Assembly (NCBI GenBank): GCA_036872755.1
Contig: JAVHNS010000014.1
Span: 930,001-994,000 of the forward strand
DNA: 64,000 nt
Reading direction: 5' to 3'
Source: Orbilia blumenaviensis
Taxonomy: Eukaryota > Ascomycota > Orbiliomycetes > Orbiliales > Orbiliaceae
The notes below the pieces were generated by a model, which was given only the letters and a program-made list of their open reading frames with translations, did not search any database and was not told the DNA's origin. Position 1 is the first letter of the stretch; the number at the start of each line of letters is the position of its first letter. The translations under genes were made by a program, and so were the position numbers. Positions 32,904 to 42,942 of the stretch are shown piece after piece.

Positions 32904-34220
32904 TTATCGGTTTGCCGGCGGCGGGATCGGTATATCCAAGATCTCGGCCGCATTGCCCCGACTATATGGTGGCAGTTCAGGATCGGCTTCTCCTTCTCCA
33001 ACGGTCCTATGCACTGGCATCCTCGGTATAACAACAATCTCGCTTTCCTGTACCATATCCATCTCTGGCTGAGCTCCGCCTCCGTCAGCAAAAAGATTTA
33101 ATCTTGAGCCACCTCTTTCCTCATCCATCCTCGCCTGAAGTTTCTTCTGGTTATATTGAACCAGTACCCATGTACATGCTACTAGCACAGAGAATGCATA
33201 TACAATCGCGACGATATTGGCTGCAAATGTCGATACCCATAGGAATGTCATTAAGGCGATGAAAACGAGGACACTTGTTACCAAGCCTATGATAGCCAAC
33301 GCCGGCGTTGGCGGGTGGTTCCTCGGTCTGCGCCGATGTACCAAATACGACAAGGAAATCGGCCGCGAGGGTCCTCGGTGCACAAATGCATTAGGTATTC
33401 TAGTAAATTGCGAACGGGCAGCCGAATGAAGGCGTTGGAAGGCGTTCTGAGGCGGAGCTGGTATTGTGTTGTCCGCTGGAGGGAATTGAGGGTGAGGTGG
33501 GATGTTGTATGTTACGGTTGGTGCAGGCGCTGGTGGAGGAGGCGCTGGTGCGGCGTATTGGTTCATTATTTGATTACTTTGATTATTTGTTCCGGGCAGA
33601 TTAGGTGTAGATTCATTTATCGTAGTTAAATGTCCTTGGAAACGGGAAGATTGCCCTTGGCCATAGTACTCCGCGCTCGGTGGGACGCCCATTGTGTTTG
33701 CCGCAGAACTTTGTTCTCGAGAAGTGGGAAGAGAAGGATATGACATGTCGGAGGAAGTAGAATTTGGAGGCGCCCCGGACGATTGTTGTATTAAATAACT
33801 ATATCGATTCGTAATGGGGGCATCCACGGCGCTGATTGAACTAACGGGGCTCGCACTCATACCACGATCCCGTTGTATTCGACTATTGTGCCGAGATGGT
33901 AGTGAAACCGGGGAGGGAAGTCTGTAGGAAGGAATTCGGCTCAGACTGTTGTAGACCCCCGTGTTTAAGGTATTTGTGTATGAGAAAGATTCAACTTCCC
34001 TATTTGGATCAGACTCTGCTGCAATACTTGAGATCAATGGAATTGCACTGTAACGGTGAAAATTAGGACTGAGACTCCCGTTTGTTACACCAGCAGCCGT
34101 AGGATCCGTAGGAGGGGAAGGCGGATGAGGGGCAGACGGAAGAAAAGAATCATCGAGAGATTGTCGAGCATGGTGTGAGAAAGGAGGAAGAGAAGATATG
34201 CTATGTGTAGGTCGAGGCAT
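32904..34220 (-). CDS. Two-span membrane protein with long Pro/Ser-rich N-terminus
   Basis: Single-exon 438-aa protein starting at the ATG at 34220. About 300 N-terminal residues are low-complexity, rich in Ser, Pro, Asn and Gln, with a run APAPPPPAPAP, and probably disordered and cytosolic. A basic stretch (VHRRRPRNH) precedes two adjacent hydrophobic helices at about 309-329 and 333-355. Both ends should therefore lie on the same side, most likely in the cytosol. The C-terminal tail is acidic and contains LPPY (416-419), an LPxY motif of the kind bound by WW domains of Rsp5/Nedd4-type ubiquitin ligases. A role in ubiquitin-linked sorting is thus possible, but it is inference. No family is recognised; similar two-span proteins with disordered N-termini are common orphans in filamentous fungi. 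Confidence 0.78.
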   Translation of the reverse strand: MPRPTHSISSLPPFSHHARQSLDDSFLPSAPHPPSPPTDPTAAGVTNGSLSPNFHRYSAIPLISSIAAESDPNREVESFSYTNTLNTGVYNSLSRIPSYRLPSPVSLPSRHNSRIQRDRGMSASPVSSISAVDAPITNRYSYLIQQSSGAPPNSTSSDMSYPSLPTSREQSSAANTMGVPPSAEYYGQGQSSRFQGHLTTINESTPNLPGTNNQSNQIMNQYAAPAPPPPAPAPTVTYNIPPHPQFPPADNTIPAPPQNAFQRLHSAARSQFTRIPNAFVHRGPSRPISLSYLVHRRRPRNHPPTPALAIIGLVTSVLVFIALMTFLWVSTFAANIVAIVYAFSVLVACTWVLVQYNQKKLQARMDEERGGSRLNLFADGGGAQPEMDMVQESEIVVIPRMPVHRTVGEGEADPELPPYSRGNAAEILDIPIPPPANR

Positions 34221-35516
34221 CGCGAGTGACCGGGCACCCGTACCCGAACGGAACTGAACGCGCTACTCGGCTGGTGGCGTTCCTGCAGGTGACAACGGCG
34301 CGGCTCCTTGGGACGATTCTCGAGACCAAGACTAGAAGAGTTCGTTCAGTGCATTGGGCGCCGCGCTTCGGCAGGTCGATGGAACAGGGTCTTTCTTTGG
34401 TATTAATTTCGAACCTTTCGGTCTCGTATTGTTAGTAGTAAAAGATTGCAACATATGTATGTAGACGATGTTGCAGAGTTGTCGAAACGCCTGAGAAGAG
34501 GCTTACACTCTCAAACCATGCAAATGCGAACACCCCAAATTAAATTTAAAAGGATGGGTGCTTAATTAGTAGGGAGATGGCGATTGCGACCCAAGAAAAA
34601 AAATATTTCAAGCTAATGAAGACCCGAGGATCAACAAGCGTAAGAGAGGCAAAGGCAAGTAGAAGAACGAACGAGAAGGTCGAATGTAACATTGGAGACA
34701 AGGGAGACTTAAAAAGAAAATCGAATTGCGAGGTAAGCGGGCCAAAGCATAAGGAGGGTCTTCCACCACCATCCAATTCGAAAATGGAGAGATCCCCGGC
34801 AACCAAATGCCCCATCGAGATCCGGACTGGGAGCCTACAGGGGTCTGCCGCAGGAGCGAATGTGAGTCGTCTAGTCTGGAGGACCGGATTTCATCGATAC
34901 CATTTTGCCCATCTTCTCCTTCCCGAGACAGTCAACAGGCTTTAAACCCGCACTAGAAATAGTAACACGCGAGCATGGGTTCTTATCGCCATGAGGTTTG
35001 ACAAAGGTTGTTGCCGAAGGAGGACAAGGCCCTACACGTGGAGAATCTTTGTGAAGAATATCTCAACACCAAGAACCCAGCCATGGTGGTATTTCAGATT
35101 TAGTAATATATCTTATCAGCAATACCACTGAATCAGCGGAGTTAGTAGAGGGGCAAAGTTACGCCGGACTAATACTATAAAACATCATCAGACGAAAAAT
35201 TTTTAGTTCAAGAACGTTTAGCGGGGTAGAGATCTCGTACTAGCTGTCGAATGCAATGGCTGGCCATGGCTCACTAATCCAATAGTTTTTCTCGCCAGCC
35301 ATGCATTGATGTTTAACTGGGACTAGCGTCCGCAATATCCTGCTGAAAGGCTTGACGACAAATCCACAAAATCTCAGAGGTTCGAGGTCGATTTGACTTG
35401 ACGAGCTTGCCATTCTTTCGGACTATCCGGTAAGTATCTAAGTGGTTAGCTACAGTTCCACTCTGCATACTGCCAGCATCACCAGCATACCTTTGAAACC
35501 ATCTGCAGGGCTCGGC
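34221..35516. other. Intergenic region, no gene seen
   Basis: About 1.3 kb containing the promoter of the two-span membrane protein. Frames at 34546-34945 overlap one another on both strands and have no recognisable features. Confidence 0.45.
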
Positions 35517-35825
35517 CTAAGCAAATCTGTGCCGCCTGTCTGAGCCGAAAGGATTCCGACGTAGGCCAGTTGGCTCCGCTATGTAAAGGAATTGCAATTG
35601 TGAGTTTATATAATTATTATCGCTGAGGCTGTAAGTGTTTAAGAGTTCAATCGTCAAGATCGTGGCGCTGTGGCCTCGGTATTTGGAAGTGTCGGGTGCC
35701 TGGGTCAGCAGGAAGTACCGGCGGGTATCAGCTGCAACCAGGGATTCTGGGAGGCCTTCTAGGGCTGCAAAATATTCCAGCCTCCCTTCATAGGCACTGG
35801 TTTTTAGCTTCGGTTCATATGCCAT
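35517..35825 (-). CDS. Possible small protein, 102 aa
   Basis: An ATG at 35825 opens a 102-codon frame with balanced, protein-like composition (start MAYEPKLKTSAYEGRLEYF). There is no signal peptide, membrane helix or motif. It could be a lone small gene, a gene fragment, or chance. There is no splice evidence. Low confidence. Confidence 0.28.
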   Translation of the reverse strand: MAYEPKLKTSAYEGRLEYFAALEGLPESLVAADTRRYFLLTQAPDTSKYRGHSATILTIELLNTYSLSDNNYINSQLQFLYIAEPTGLRRNPFGSDRRHRFA

Positions 35826-36508
35826 GTCAAATCCGCTGCCTAGAAGCTGCAGCTTCGAGCTCGTCCGGCAGAAGTGTGGTTGTGAATTTTGTAGGCGTCA
35901 TAAGTGTAAGAATTGTATGTCAATTGGGATACGGCTTGTGAGCTTTCGACGGTCCCGCCGAACTTTCGAGCCAGCTGCAGAGGCCTGGTCTCGAGACTGT
36001 TGGACGGTCCTTTGTTCCGCCGCCCCGCTCAACACACCGGCCCAAAGATTCGAACACAGTACAAGACAACCTTGATCGAATACGAGCTTATGCTAGAGCC
36101 AGCCTTATATCGAGCAACCACAGATTTCGATCCTCTGCATAAATGCATATATATGGCACAGACTTAGTAAGTATCTAAGTACCCACCGGTGTATAATGCG
36201 GAGGAACCACCCAGGTCGGCCGGATAATCCCTTTTAAAACACACACCATATATCTACTCGCTACTATACATTCATTTCATCCAATCGTAAGTCTGCCATC
36301 ATTGCACAACTAGAAAACCCGACAATTGGTGGCCACCAAATACTAAGTGGTATTTAAATTTTTACTTGCATTGACCTTGACAAACCAGCTCAGAAAGCTG
36401 GCTCGACCGTTCATCACCTGGAACCCAGTGTGTCAGGGCAATCTCATTCTTTTCCATAACCGTCGATGTCGTGGATTTCTCAAACCGTACGCAGTGGGAT
36501 TGGGTATA
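35826..36508. other. Intergenic region with a cysteine-dense short frame
   Basis: A plus-strand frame at 35824-36075 contains CGCEFCRRHKCKNC. This recalls, but does not match, the spacing of a Zn2Cys6 or other zinc cluster (CxxC, then four rather than six residues to the next Cys). No gene could be built around it. Confidence 0.35.
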
Positions 36509-36928
36509 TTACTGGATCCCAGTTGTAATCCGTTTCTTTGGTGTCTCAACGACATATACCTTTAGTCCAGTAACTGGGTCATCTTTTGCCCAAATTATGA
36601 GATGGCCCCTCACCCCATCGGCGAAGAAATCCCTCAGGTTATACTTTTCTTCTTGGTGTTTCCACATCCCCTGATAGTTTTGCTGATTGACTTTCAGGTA
36701 CCCGTAGAATCGTTCAAGTGTTATCTCCAGTTCAGCAAGCTTATCTTTATCAAGAATTGCAATCCTGACAAAATCTGGCTGTGTTGTTGGCGAGAGATCG
36801 ATCGTACCCAGATCAAGACGCACACGGTCGTTTGTGAAGTTACAAACTAGATTCACTCTCAAATGATACGTCTCGCCAGATGAGATTGAGGTCTCGGATT
36901 CTGAGGTATGTGTAGTAGTGGAAGCCAT
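36509..36928 (-). CDS. Orphan 139-aa protein
   Basis: The ATG at 36928 begins a 139-codon frame. The N-terminus is Ser/Thr-rich (first 17 residues). The rest looks like a compact soluble domain, with beta-like stretches such as YHLRVNLVCNF and GHLIIWAKDDPVTGLKVYVV and a helix rich in Leu and Glu. There is no signal peptide and a single cysteine. It is not recognised. Composition favours a real gene, but it could be the terminal exon of a longer one. Confidence 0.5.
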   Translation of the reverse strand: MASTTTHTSESETSISSGETYHLRVNLVCNFTNDRVRLDLGTIDLSPTTQPDFVRIAILDKDKLAELEITLERFYGYLKVNQQNYQGMWKHQEEKYNLRDFFADGVRGHLIIWAKDDPVTGLKVYVVETPKKRITTGIQ

Positions 36929-37026
36929 GAGATCTCTATGATCTGATCAGAACTTTTGTGCATACGCTTGGGCCGCGTCTGGTGCTTCACACGCCGCAAA
37001 CACTAGTTGAACAACAGGGCCGGTGC

Positions 37027-37275
37027 TTACACGCTTCCTAACGACGTAACGTTATAACTAACCCTCGTGTGTTCTTCAAAAAAGCGCCTGGCCCAGAGAT
37101 CTAGAATTTTATTTTTGAAATTTTTCCATGCGGGATTTGATTTCTTGGGCTTTCTAGAGATTTGTGGGCTTAGGGCGATGCAATCGATAACAAGGACTTG
37201 AAGTTGCGGGGTTGTATCGAGTTTGAGTAAGCAGGCTGCGAGGCGCTGCAAATTCAGTTCCCGCATGCGTTGCAT
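37027..37275 (-). CDS. Possible small protein or gene fragment, 82 aa
   Basis: ATG frame with leucine-rich, helix-like start (LNLQRLAACLLKLDTTPQLQ) and a basic middle (SRKPKKSNPAWKNFKNK). It could be a broken piece of a larger helical protein. There is no upstream splice site I trust. Low confidence. Confidence 0.22.
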   Translation of the reverse strand: MQRMRELNLQRLAACLLKLDTTPQLQVLVIDCIALSPQISRKPKKSNPAWKNFKNKILDLWARRFFEEHTRVSYNVTSLGSV

Positions 37276-38684
37276 GATATAGCCCTCGCATCCTCGTCAT
37301 GCATCCCTGACTTGTATCTCTAAAATCTTGTGGTCGAATTCTCACATATGAGATTTTTTAAACCTGGCATTTCCCGTGGTTTCGTGTAACAACCAGAAGA
37401 ACTCTTCTAGCCAGATTCGTCACGCTTTTAATCTAAATTGACTAATTGGCCTTTGGACTGCTGTCGACTTACAGGGATGTGTGCCACTAAGCTCTTAATC
37501 GAATACGTAACAATACGAAGAAATGATGGGCTTCTCCAGAATTTATTTTAAATTTTTATTTACGAAAATGTATCGTCATCGGGACCTAGCTTATCTAATT
37601 AGTATTTGATTTATGTTGTATTTAAGAAAAGTTTCGGACAAGGGAATCGACTGCAGCCTCTGAGTTAGTTTGAATTCGAGGAGCTTGCGCGTGGAAACCA
37701 ATACGGCTGCACAGTCTGCATGGGTCACGGGTCGGTTCCCGGTTGATCGCCAAACGAATCGATCCTTTCCGATACTGGATCAGGATATCGTTCGTTCACA
37801 CCGAAAAATACTCTGCAGCCACAACAAGAATATCAGTGGAGCATTCGGAAAATCCATCTCGTATAAATTTTATCTAGACAATCGGCCGAGAAAGCACCAT
37901 ATCTTCGCTCTCTTGCTTTAGATGCACGACAATTATTTCGCCTATTATTGATAATACCGGCAGTATACCGTCACATCAGTAGCATGATCAGTTAATCATT
38001 AGCTCCACAACTATATCCACAATACAAGCATCTTGGTTCAATATTCTCTAAACTTCAAAGTTAAAAGTGGCTTGAGCATTATCACTAACCTTATTCGATT
38101 CACATATCTGCCGTGCTATAAATAAGTCAAACTTCGATTATCTTTGTTCGTAGGCGAGGTAACGTTGGACGCGAGGGCCATGCTGCAGGGATGCTGGACA
38201 GATCCTTTCGGTATATGGTGACCAGCGAGTCGCTCAATGTATGTATGTACCACAATGATATCAGGCGTATCGATCACATCGCGCTAAAAGGTTCGGATTT
38301 TCTGTATATCAAGTGATGGTTACAGCTCGAATGTATTAATACCCTGTGCTGTTCTACATCTATGTACGCGGGGTAGATGAGAATCTGTCTCAGTTGGTAA
38401 CATCTGATATCATACCCGAATATCCTTTAGATATCTATTTATTCCAGCGTCTACCAAATCGATATCAGCCTCGGACTTTGGGCGAACCAGCGCTGTGAAT
38501 ATAATTCTAGCTTGTAGAAAGCTTTATTTCAACTAAAAACAATTGAACTCACATGCCCAACCCCGCATTTCATTGAATGCGGCGTCGCACAGGACTGGTT
38601 AGCTCAATGAGGGGTCTGCGTTGACCATGGGTTAAATTCGGGTGTAACACAGGTTACTTGCCAACACCAAACCTGGGTTCCCCG

Positions 38685-38692
38685 TCACGTGA
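38685..38692. promoter_or_regulatory. TCACGTGA palindrome at the start of the CoA diphosphatase gene
   Basis: The perfect palindrome TCACGTGA contains the CACGTG E-box and fits the Cbf1-type RTCACRTG consensus. It ends 2 bp before the ATG at 38694, unusually close if that ATG is used. It suggests that transcription may begin downstream and translation at the in-frame ATG at 38793. Confidence 0.4.
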
Positions 38693-38693
38693 T

Positions 38694-40020
38694 ATGACCA
38701 TAATCCACCGTCTACCGAGGATAATAGCGACCCTCATTCCAGGATCCAGGCAACTTCATCTCCCTGTTGGGCGTCATATATCATATTCATATATGACAGC
38801 CATGAGCAGCGACATAGATAGCGACAGCCGAAAGGCTCTACAGGAGGTTATCAACCGGTTGAAGAATTACAAACCTCCGTCGAATCAGTGGGATGATTTC
38901 GATGTCTCGCGCCGGGCTGCGGTTCTGATATTGCTATTTCCGGATTCGAAGGGTGAACTTCGGTACGTCTATTATTAAGTTTTTCTTGGTGTAATGGTTT
39001 CCAAGGGAGTGAGAGGGTGGTCTAAGCCTCGCTAATAGCTGGTGTGGTCAAACAGTGTCGTCTTGACGGAGCGGTCGAGCAACCTGCGTACCTTCGCTGG
39101 ACAGGTAGCTTTGCCTGGAGGTAAGTTTTAAGATTCAGCCTTATACCTCGAACATAATGTGACGCTTTCTAACATACCATTACCGTGCAGGCAAAGCGGA
39201 CTCGCCAACAGAAACTGCTTTTGAAACTGCTCGCAGAGAGGCATCCGAGGAGATTGGTCTACCATCTAGAAATGACCTCCTCCCATCTCCATTCACTGTT
39301 ACTCACCTGTGTGAAATGCCAACAAACTTGTCAAGAAACCAACTTGGAGTCCGGCCTGTGGTTGCACTATTGCACACTAAACCAGGCCACCCGAACTCAA
39401 CTATCAATGCAGAAGAGTCTCTGATCCCAAAGCTTGACCCGAAAGAAGTCGCATCTGTCTTCACTGTGCCATTGAGGGCTTTCTTGGAATCAGATTATAA
39501 AAACCCTGACTTCGATATCAATCCTGAAGAGAAGGTTGCAGAATCGACAGTCGATATCGACTGGGGTACTGTTCCAACTGGTAAAACAGGGTGGTACGAG
39601 GGACAATGGCTGGAATGGTATGGAATCAAATGGAGAGGACATCAATTCAACGTCTATACGAGCCCTGTGGTTGTTCAAAGGAGAGACTCTACACAAGTCC
39701 TCGAAGACGAGGCTCAAGCATACGCTACCGGAACATTGGATGGAAAAAGAAGAGGTGGAGGAACTGACGATAGGAGAATGGTTAAATACAAAGTCTGGGG
39801 TATGACAGCTAGGATTGTGGTTGACGCCGCGAGGGTAGCTTTTGGCAAGAATCCGGATTTTGAGTATGTAGAAAAGATGGGAGACGATGAAGTGATTGAA
39901 CTTTTGCAGAAGCAAGGGAAACTTGGCCCACGAGTTAAGGGAGTCATTGAAGATACTGGTGCGGGAACCCGTGTGAGTAATACTGGAGAGAGTAAACGGG
40001 CTGAAAGTGGGAAGCTTTAG
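38694..40020 (+). CDS. PCD1: Nudix hydrolase, CoA diphosphatase (Pcd1-like)
   Basis: Three-exon model 38694-38962, 39056-39120, 39191-40020, giving 387 aa; introns are GT-AG and frames join exactly. Enzymes of this group cleave CoA and oxidised CoA to 3',5'-ADP and phosphopantetheine; the yeast form is peroxisomal. Evidence is the family block VVLTERSSNLRTFAGQVALP followed by GGK and the Nudix box from G112 to L135, ending REASEEIGL (R127, E128, E131, E132). The N-terminus from the first ATG is Arg-rich and amphipathic (MTIIHRLPRIIATLIPGSR), like a mitochondrial presequence. Starting at 38793 removes it and leaves 354 aa. The C-terminus is GKL, a possible weak peroxisomal PTS1. The long C-terminal half (about 200 residues after the Nudix box) is usual for fungal members. 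Confidence 0.93.
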
Positions 40021-40620
40021 ATTACACGAGTATCAAGAGTATCTATAGCTATTGCATTATAGAACGTAAATTAAATTATGGCAATACTTTAGACTACCTA
40101 AACTGCTTCGAATACGTCGTCTTTTACATCTTCCCAACCTAACTTATTACTGTCACGCTACGGAACTATCAATTACTACCATGAGACTAATCAAGTACCT
40201 GGTTGCTTTATCCTGGTATCGTAAACCAGCCTCAACGAAGCAGAACACAGCTTTATCTTAAGTAATACCTAGAGAGTTGATCGCTAACTTGGGATGTTAT
40301 TAAGAGCTACACCCACAACACGAGGCTACTACACTCCTAGAGGCCTAAACATTCTCGGAGCTGTAGCAACAGTGTTATATCTATATTCTCATGGTAACAG
40401 CGCCAGAATAATGCGTCTGTTTATGAATATGAAAATATTATACGGGGACCGGTCCCCAGACACAGCGGAGTAGCTGCTCGCAGCAGTAGCCCTTCCAGAC
40501 TTCATCTTTTGATCATGAGTCTGCTGAACCAACCTCAACTTTTATGACTAAACATCAACCACCCATCTGTTTACTCCCAGGAACGGTTACAAAAATTGAC
40601 TTTTTTCTCCTAAAGAAATA
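40021..40620. other. Intergenic region with second copy of a 24-bp repeat
   Basis: About 600 bp between two plus-strand genes. It contains the exact 24-bp word at 40221-40244 that also occurs at 20247-20270, and no gene. Confidence 0.5.
40221..40244 (+). repeat. Dispersed 24-bp repeat, copy 2
   Basis: Identical to 20247-20270 in the same orientation. It is likely a remnant of a dispersed element inserted between the CoA diphosphatase and BTB-like genes. Confidence 0.6.
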
Positions 40621-41935
40621 ATGGAGACCACTACGCCTTCGCTCGCGGAGTTTCTCTTCGACATTCCCTTCGCTGCCGAGTTGGGCGTCTCGAAAGAAGA
40701 GACCGAAAAGTACGAGGGGATGGTATACTCGTACTATGAACATCGAAAAACTCCAGAAGAAGACTTCTATGCCTGTTCGATAATTGATTATCTGAAGAAC
40801 ATTCACGATCCTCCTGAAGCCGTTTCGAGTTTCATGAAGATGATTGTGGATGCTGGGGTTACAGCTGACCCTGCACTTGAAGTACCTGCTGCTTCCGGAT
40901 CAAACTTGGAGATAGAACAGACAAATCAAAAATCAGACGATATGAAAGAAACCTCCGTTGAGTCTTTGAATGAAAACAAGCTGGAGCAAGAATTCACCAA
41001 CAAGAGCTCAGGCAACGCCATAACCCAGTACCCAGATCCTAAGAAGTGAGATTCTTTCTATAACCAGGGAATATAAGAGTACATCTTCTAATTAACTCGA
41101 TAAATAGTCTCTCAGCAAACGTCCTTCTGTTATTCTCAGCGTAAACTCTCTCGCGGATTTACATATTTTATGGTCCTTAAGAAACCCATACTAACACCCG
41201 CCTAGCCCTCACTACAAACCAGAAAAAACGGATTTTACGATATATGCCGGATCAGGTGCCAACGTCAAGATTTTCGAACTCCACAGCAGCCATCTAGAAG
41301 TCGCATCTCCGTTCTTCAATAAGTTGATCAAAAACGGTAAATGTGGCAAGCCTGGCCAGTACACCTATTCTTGGAATAAAGATCCTATTGCCGTTGACTG
41401 GTATCTTGCCTATCTCTATGGGGCTCCATTTAACATTCCCCTCGATGACGAAATTGTTGGACCTCTAACCCCTTTCCTTCGATCCTTGACATTTTTGGCA
41501 ACTATAACTCAGTGTCACGAGCTTATCGAAACTATTACGGAACAGGTAGGGGAAGTGCTTGAGTGGTGTGCATTCTACTACCAACCTGAGATTGCAGCAT
41601 GTTTGATAGATCTCTATAGCTATCACACCGTTTATCTCAGAAAGCAAGGTAGCAAGAATGTCAAAATCACGATGCCGCAACTTATTGCTTGGGTTCATGG
41701 TCTTCAAGGGCAAGGGAAAATCAAGGATTTAGAGCAGGTCATTGGGCTTACTAAACCGGATATATATCCCGGGTCTGAGGAATTTCTGAGAGACCTTTCG
41801 GTTGCTCTTTGCAACGTTCTCGGTGACGTCTCAGAGAAAGTTCCCAATACTAAAGGTATTCCAGATCCTGAACCGCAGGTGTCTGTTCCTTCTGAGTCAT
41901 CTCACGTTCAAGGTGAGCCTAATGAGCCTGTTTGA
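40621..41935 (+). CDS. BTB/POZ-like domain protein, two exons
   Basis: Model 40621-41045 and 41206-41935, giving 384 aa; donor GTGAGA at 41046, acceptor CGCCTAG ending 41205, join in frame. The second exon begins with a stretch like the fungal BTB fold: TDFTIYAGSGANVKIFELHS and then SHLEVASPFFNKLI, matching the D-F-x-I-x-x-G-x.....F-x-V-H-x-x-x-L-x-x-x-S-x-x-F pattern of BTB domains. Leu-rich helices that could be the BTB and BACK helices follow. About 140 N-terminal residues precede it. They are partly acidic and disordered (Glu/Asn/Ser-rich from about 92 to 135), with a folded-looking start. BTB proteins often dimerise or bind Cul3, but no Kelch or MATH repeats are visible, so the partner is unknown. 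A sensible fungal orphan BTB protein. Confidence 0.72.
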
Positions 41936-42942
41936 GGAGGGATTTGAAAATTTGACAGTTGGATTCACATCGGTTGCCCAGATGCATGTGTTTCCTAGTC
42001 TATAGCTTCGGCGTGCCGGTATTTCGTTAGTTGATACTGCTACGCCATATATTTGTAAACAAGAGCCTATTGTTCGAGAGCAAGCAGTTATGGACATAGA
42101 CACTTCAGTAGACTCAAAAATCCAAATGATAATTATTTTTTAATATCATGCCTGGTCTCGACTAATCATGCCCTATAATTTCATCACCTTCTATATATAA
42201 CCTACGCGTGCAGACTAAATCTATATAATGCGTTGACGTGGTATCTTGCACCCGGCCCCAGCGATGTGATATTATTGGATGAAACTAAGACCAACAGCCA
42301 CGGTGTGGCACAGAAATGATGTTGATGGGGCGGAGTCGCTCACCATAAGTAGTTAATCTGAGGCTCACAATGTTGCATTGCATTAATCTTGGAAGTCACC
42401 ACCCCGCGTGGCCTCAGATCCGTGCAGCAGCGAAGTTAGTTAACTTTCGCAGTGGAGTCGACTCGACCACAATGTCATGACCCCCAAAACAGTGCGCTTT
42501 TGGAATTATTACTTTTGCGCAAACACGACCAGACGCGACTTCTCAGATCTGACTCCTGCCTACCTATATAACGTACTCCGGAAGGGCTTGGATAACCCTA
42601 AGGAAACGTATGAGCTCTTAGGGCGTTCATGCGCAGAGTGCGAACAATACATGTGGACTGGAATCTCTGTGGTCACGGTCGTTGGATCCGAAGAGTATCG
42701 CGGCAGGGCCTCGTAACTCGGATGCCACCACCATCGATCGATCGCTGATTGAAATCAAAACAATATACTGTTCCCTTCGACCTCAAGTACATTTCGTTCT
42801 TAGATACATCAATCTCTTTTTGACCTTGCTTCTCTCACTCTATACCCGTCGGTCATATCGTTTTTGACCTATCGATTACTATCCTCAGCTTAGCTGCCCT
42901 CTGAGAAAGTTATACCCTCCAATATCACCGGGTATATCCTGA
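41936..42942. other. Intergenic region, one weak small frame
   Basis: About 1 kb. An ATG frame at 42477-42716 (79 aa, plus) has no motif and I do not call it a gene. The rest is 3' flank, then the promoter of the amidase-like gene. Confidence 0.45.

Larger units (their letters stand above)
36929..38693. other. Intergenic region, possible gene fragment inside
   Basis: About 1.75 kb. It contains one protein-like 82-codon frame (37027-37275, minus, listed separately) and otherwise AT-rich sequence. A frame at 37670-37921 has no support. Confidence 0.4.

Noticed and set aside
38585..38645. Possible tRNA A and B boxes (TTAGCTCAATGAGG ... GGGTTAAATTCGGG)
   Set aside because: Spacing between the boxes is about 33 nt, too short for a tRNA, and the arms do not pair.
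42477..42716. 79-codon ATG frame before the amidase-like gene
   Set aside because: No recognisable feature. It lies in the expected promoter of the next gene.
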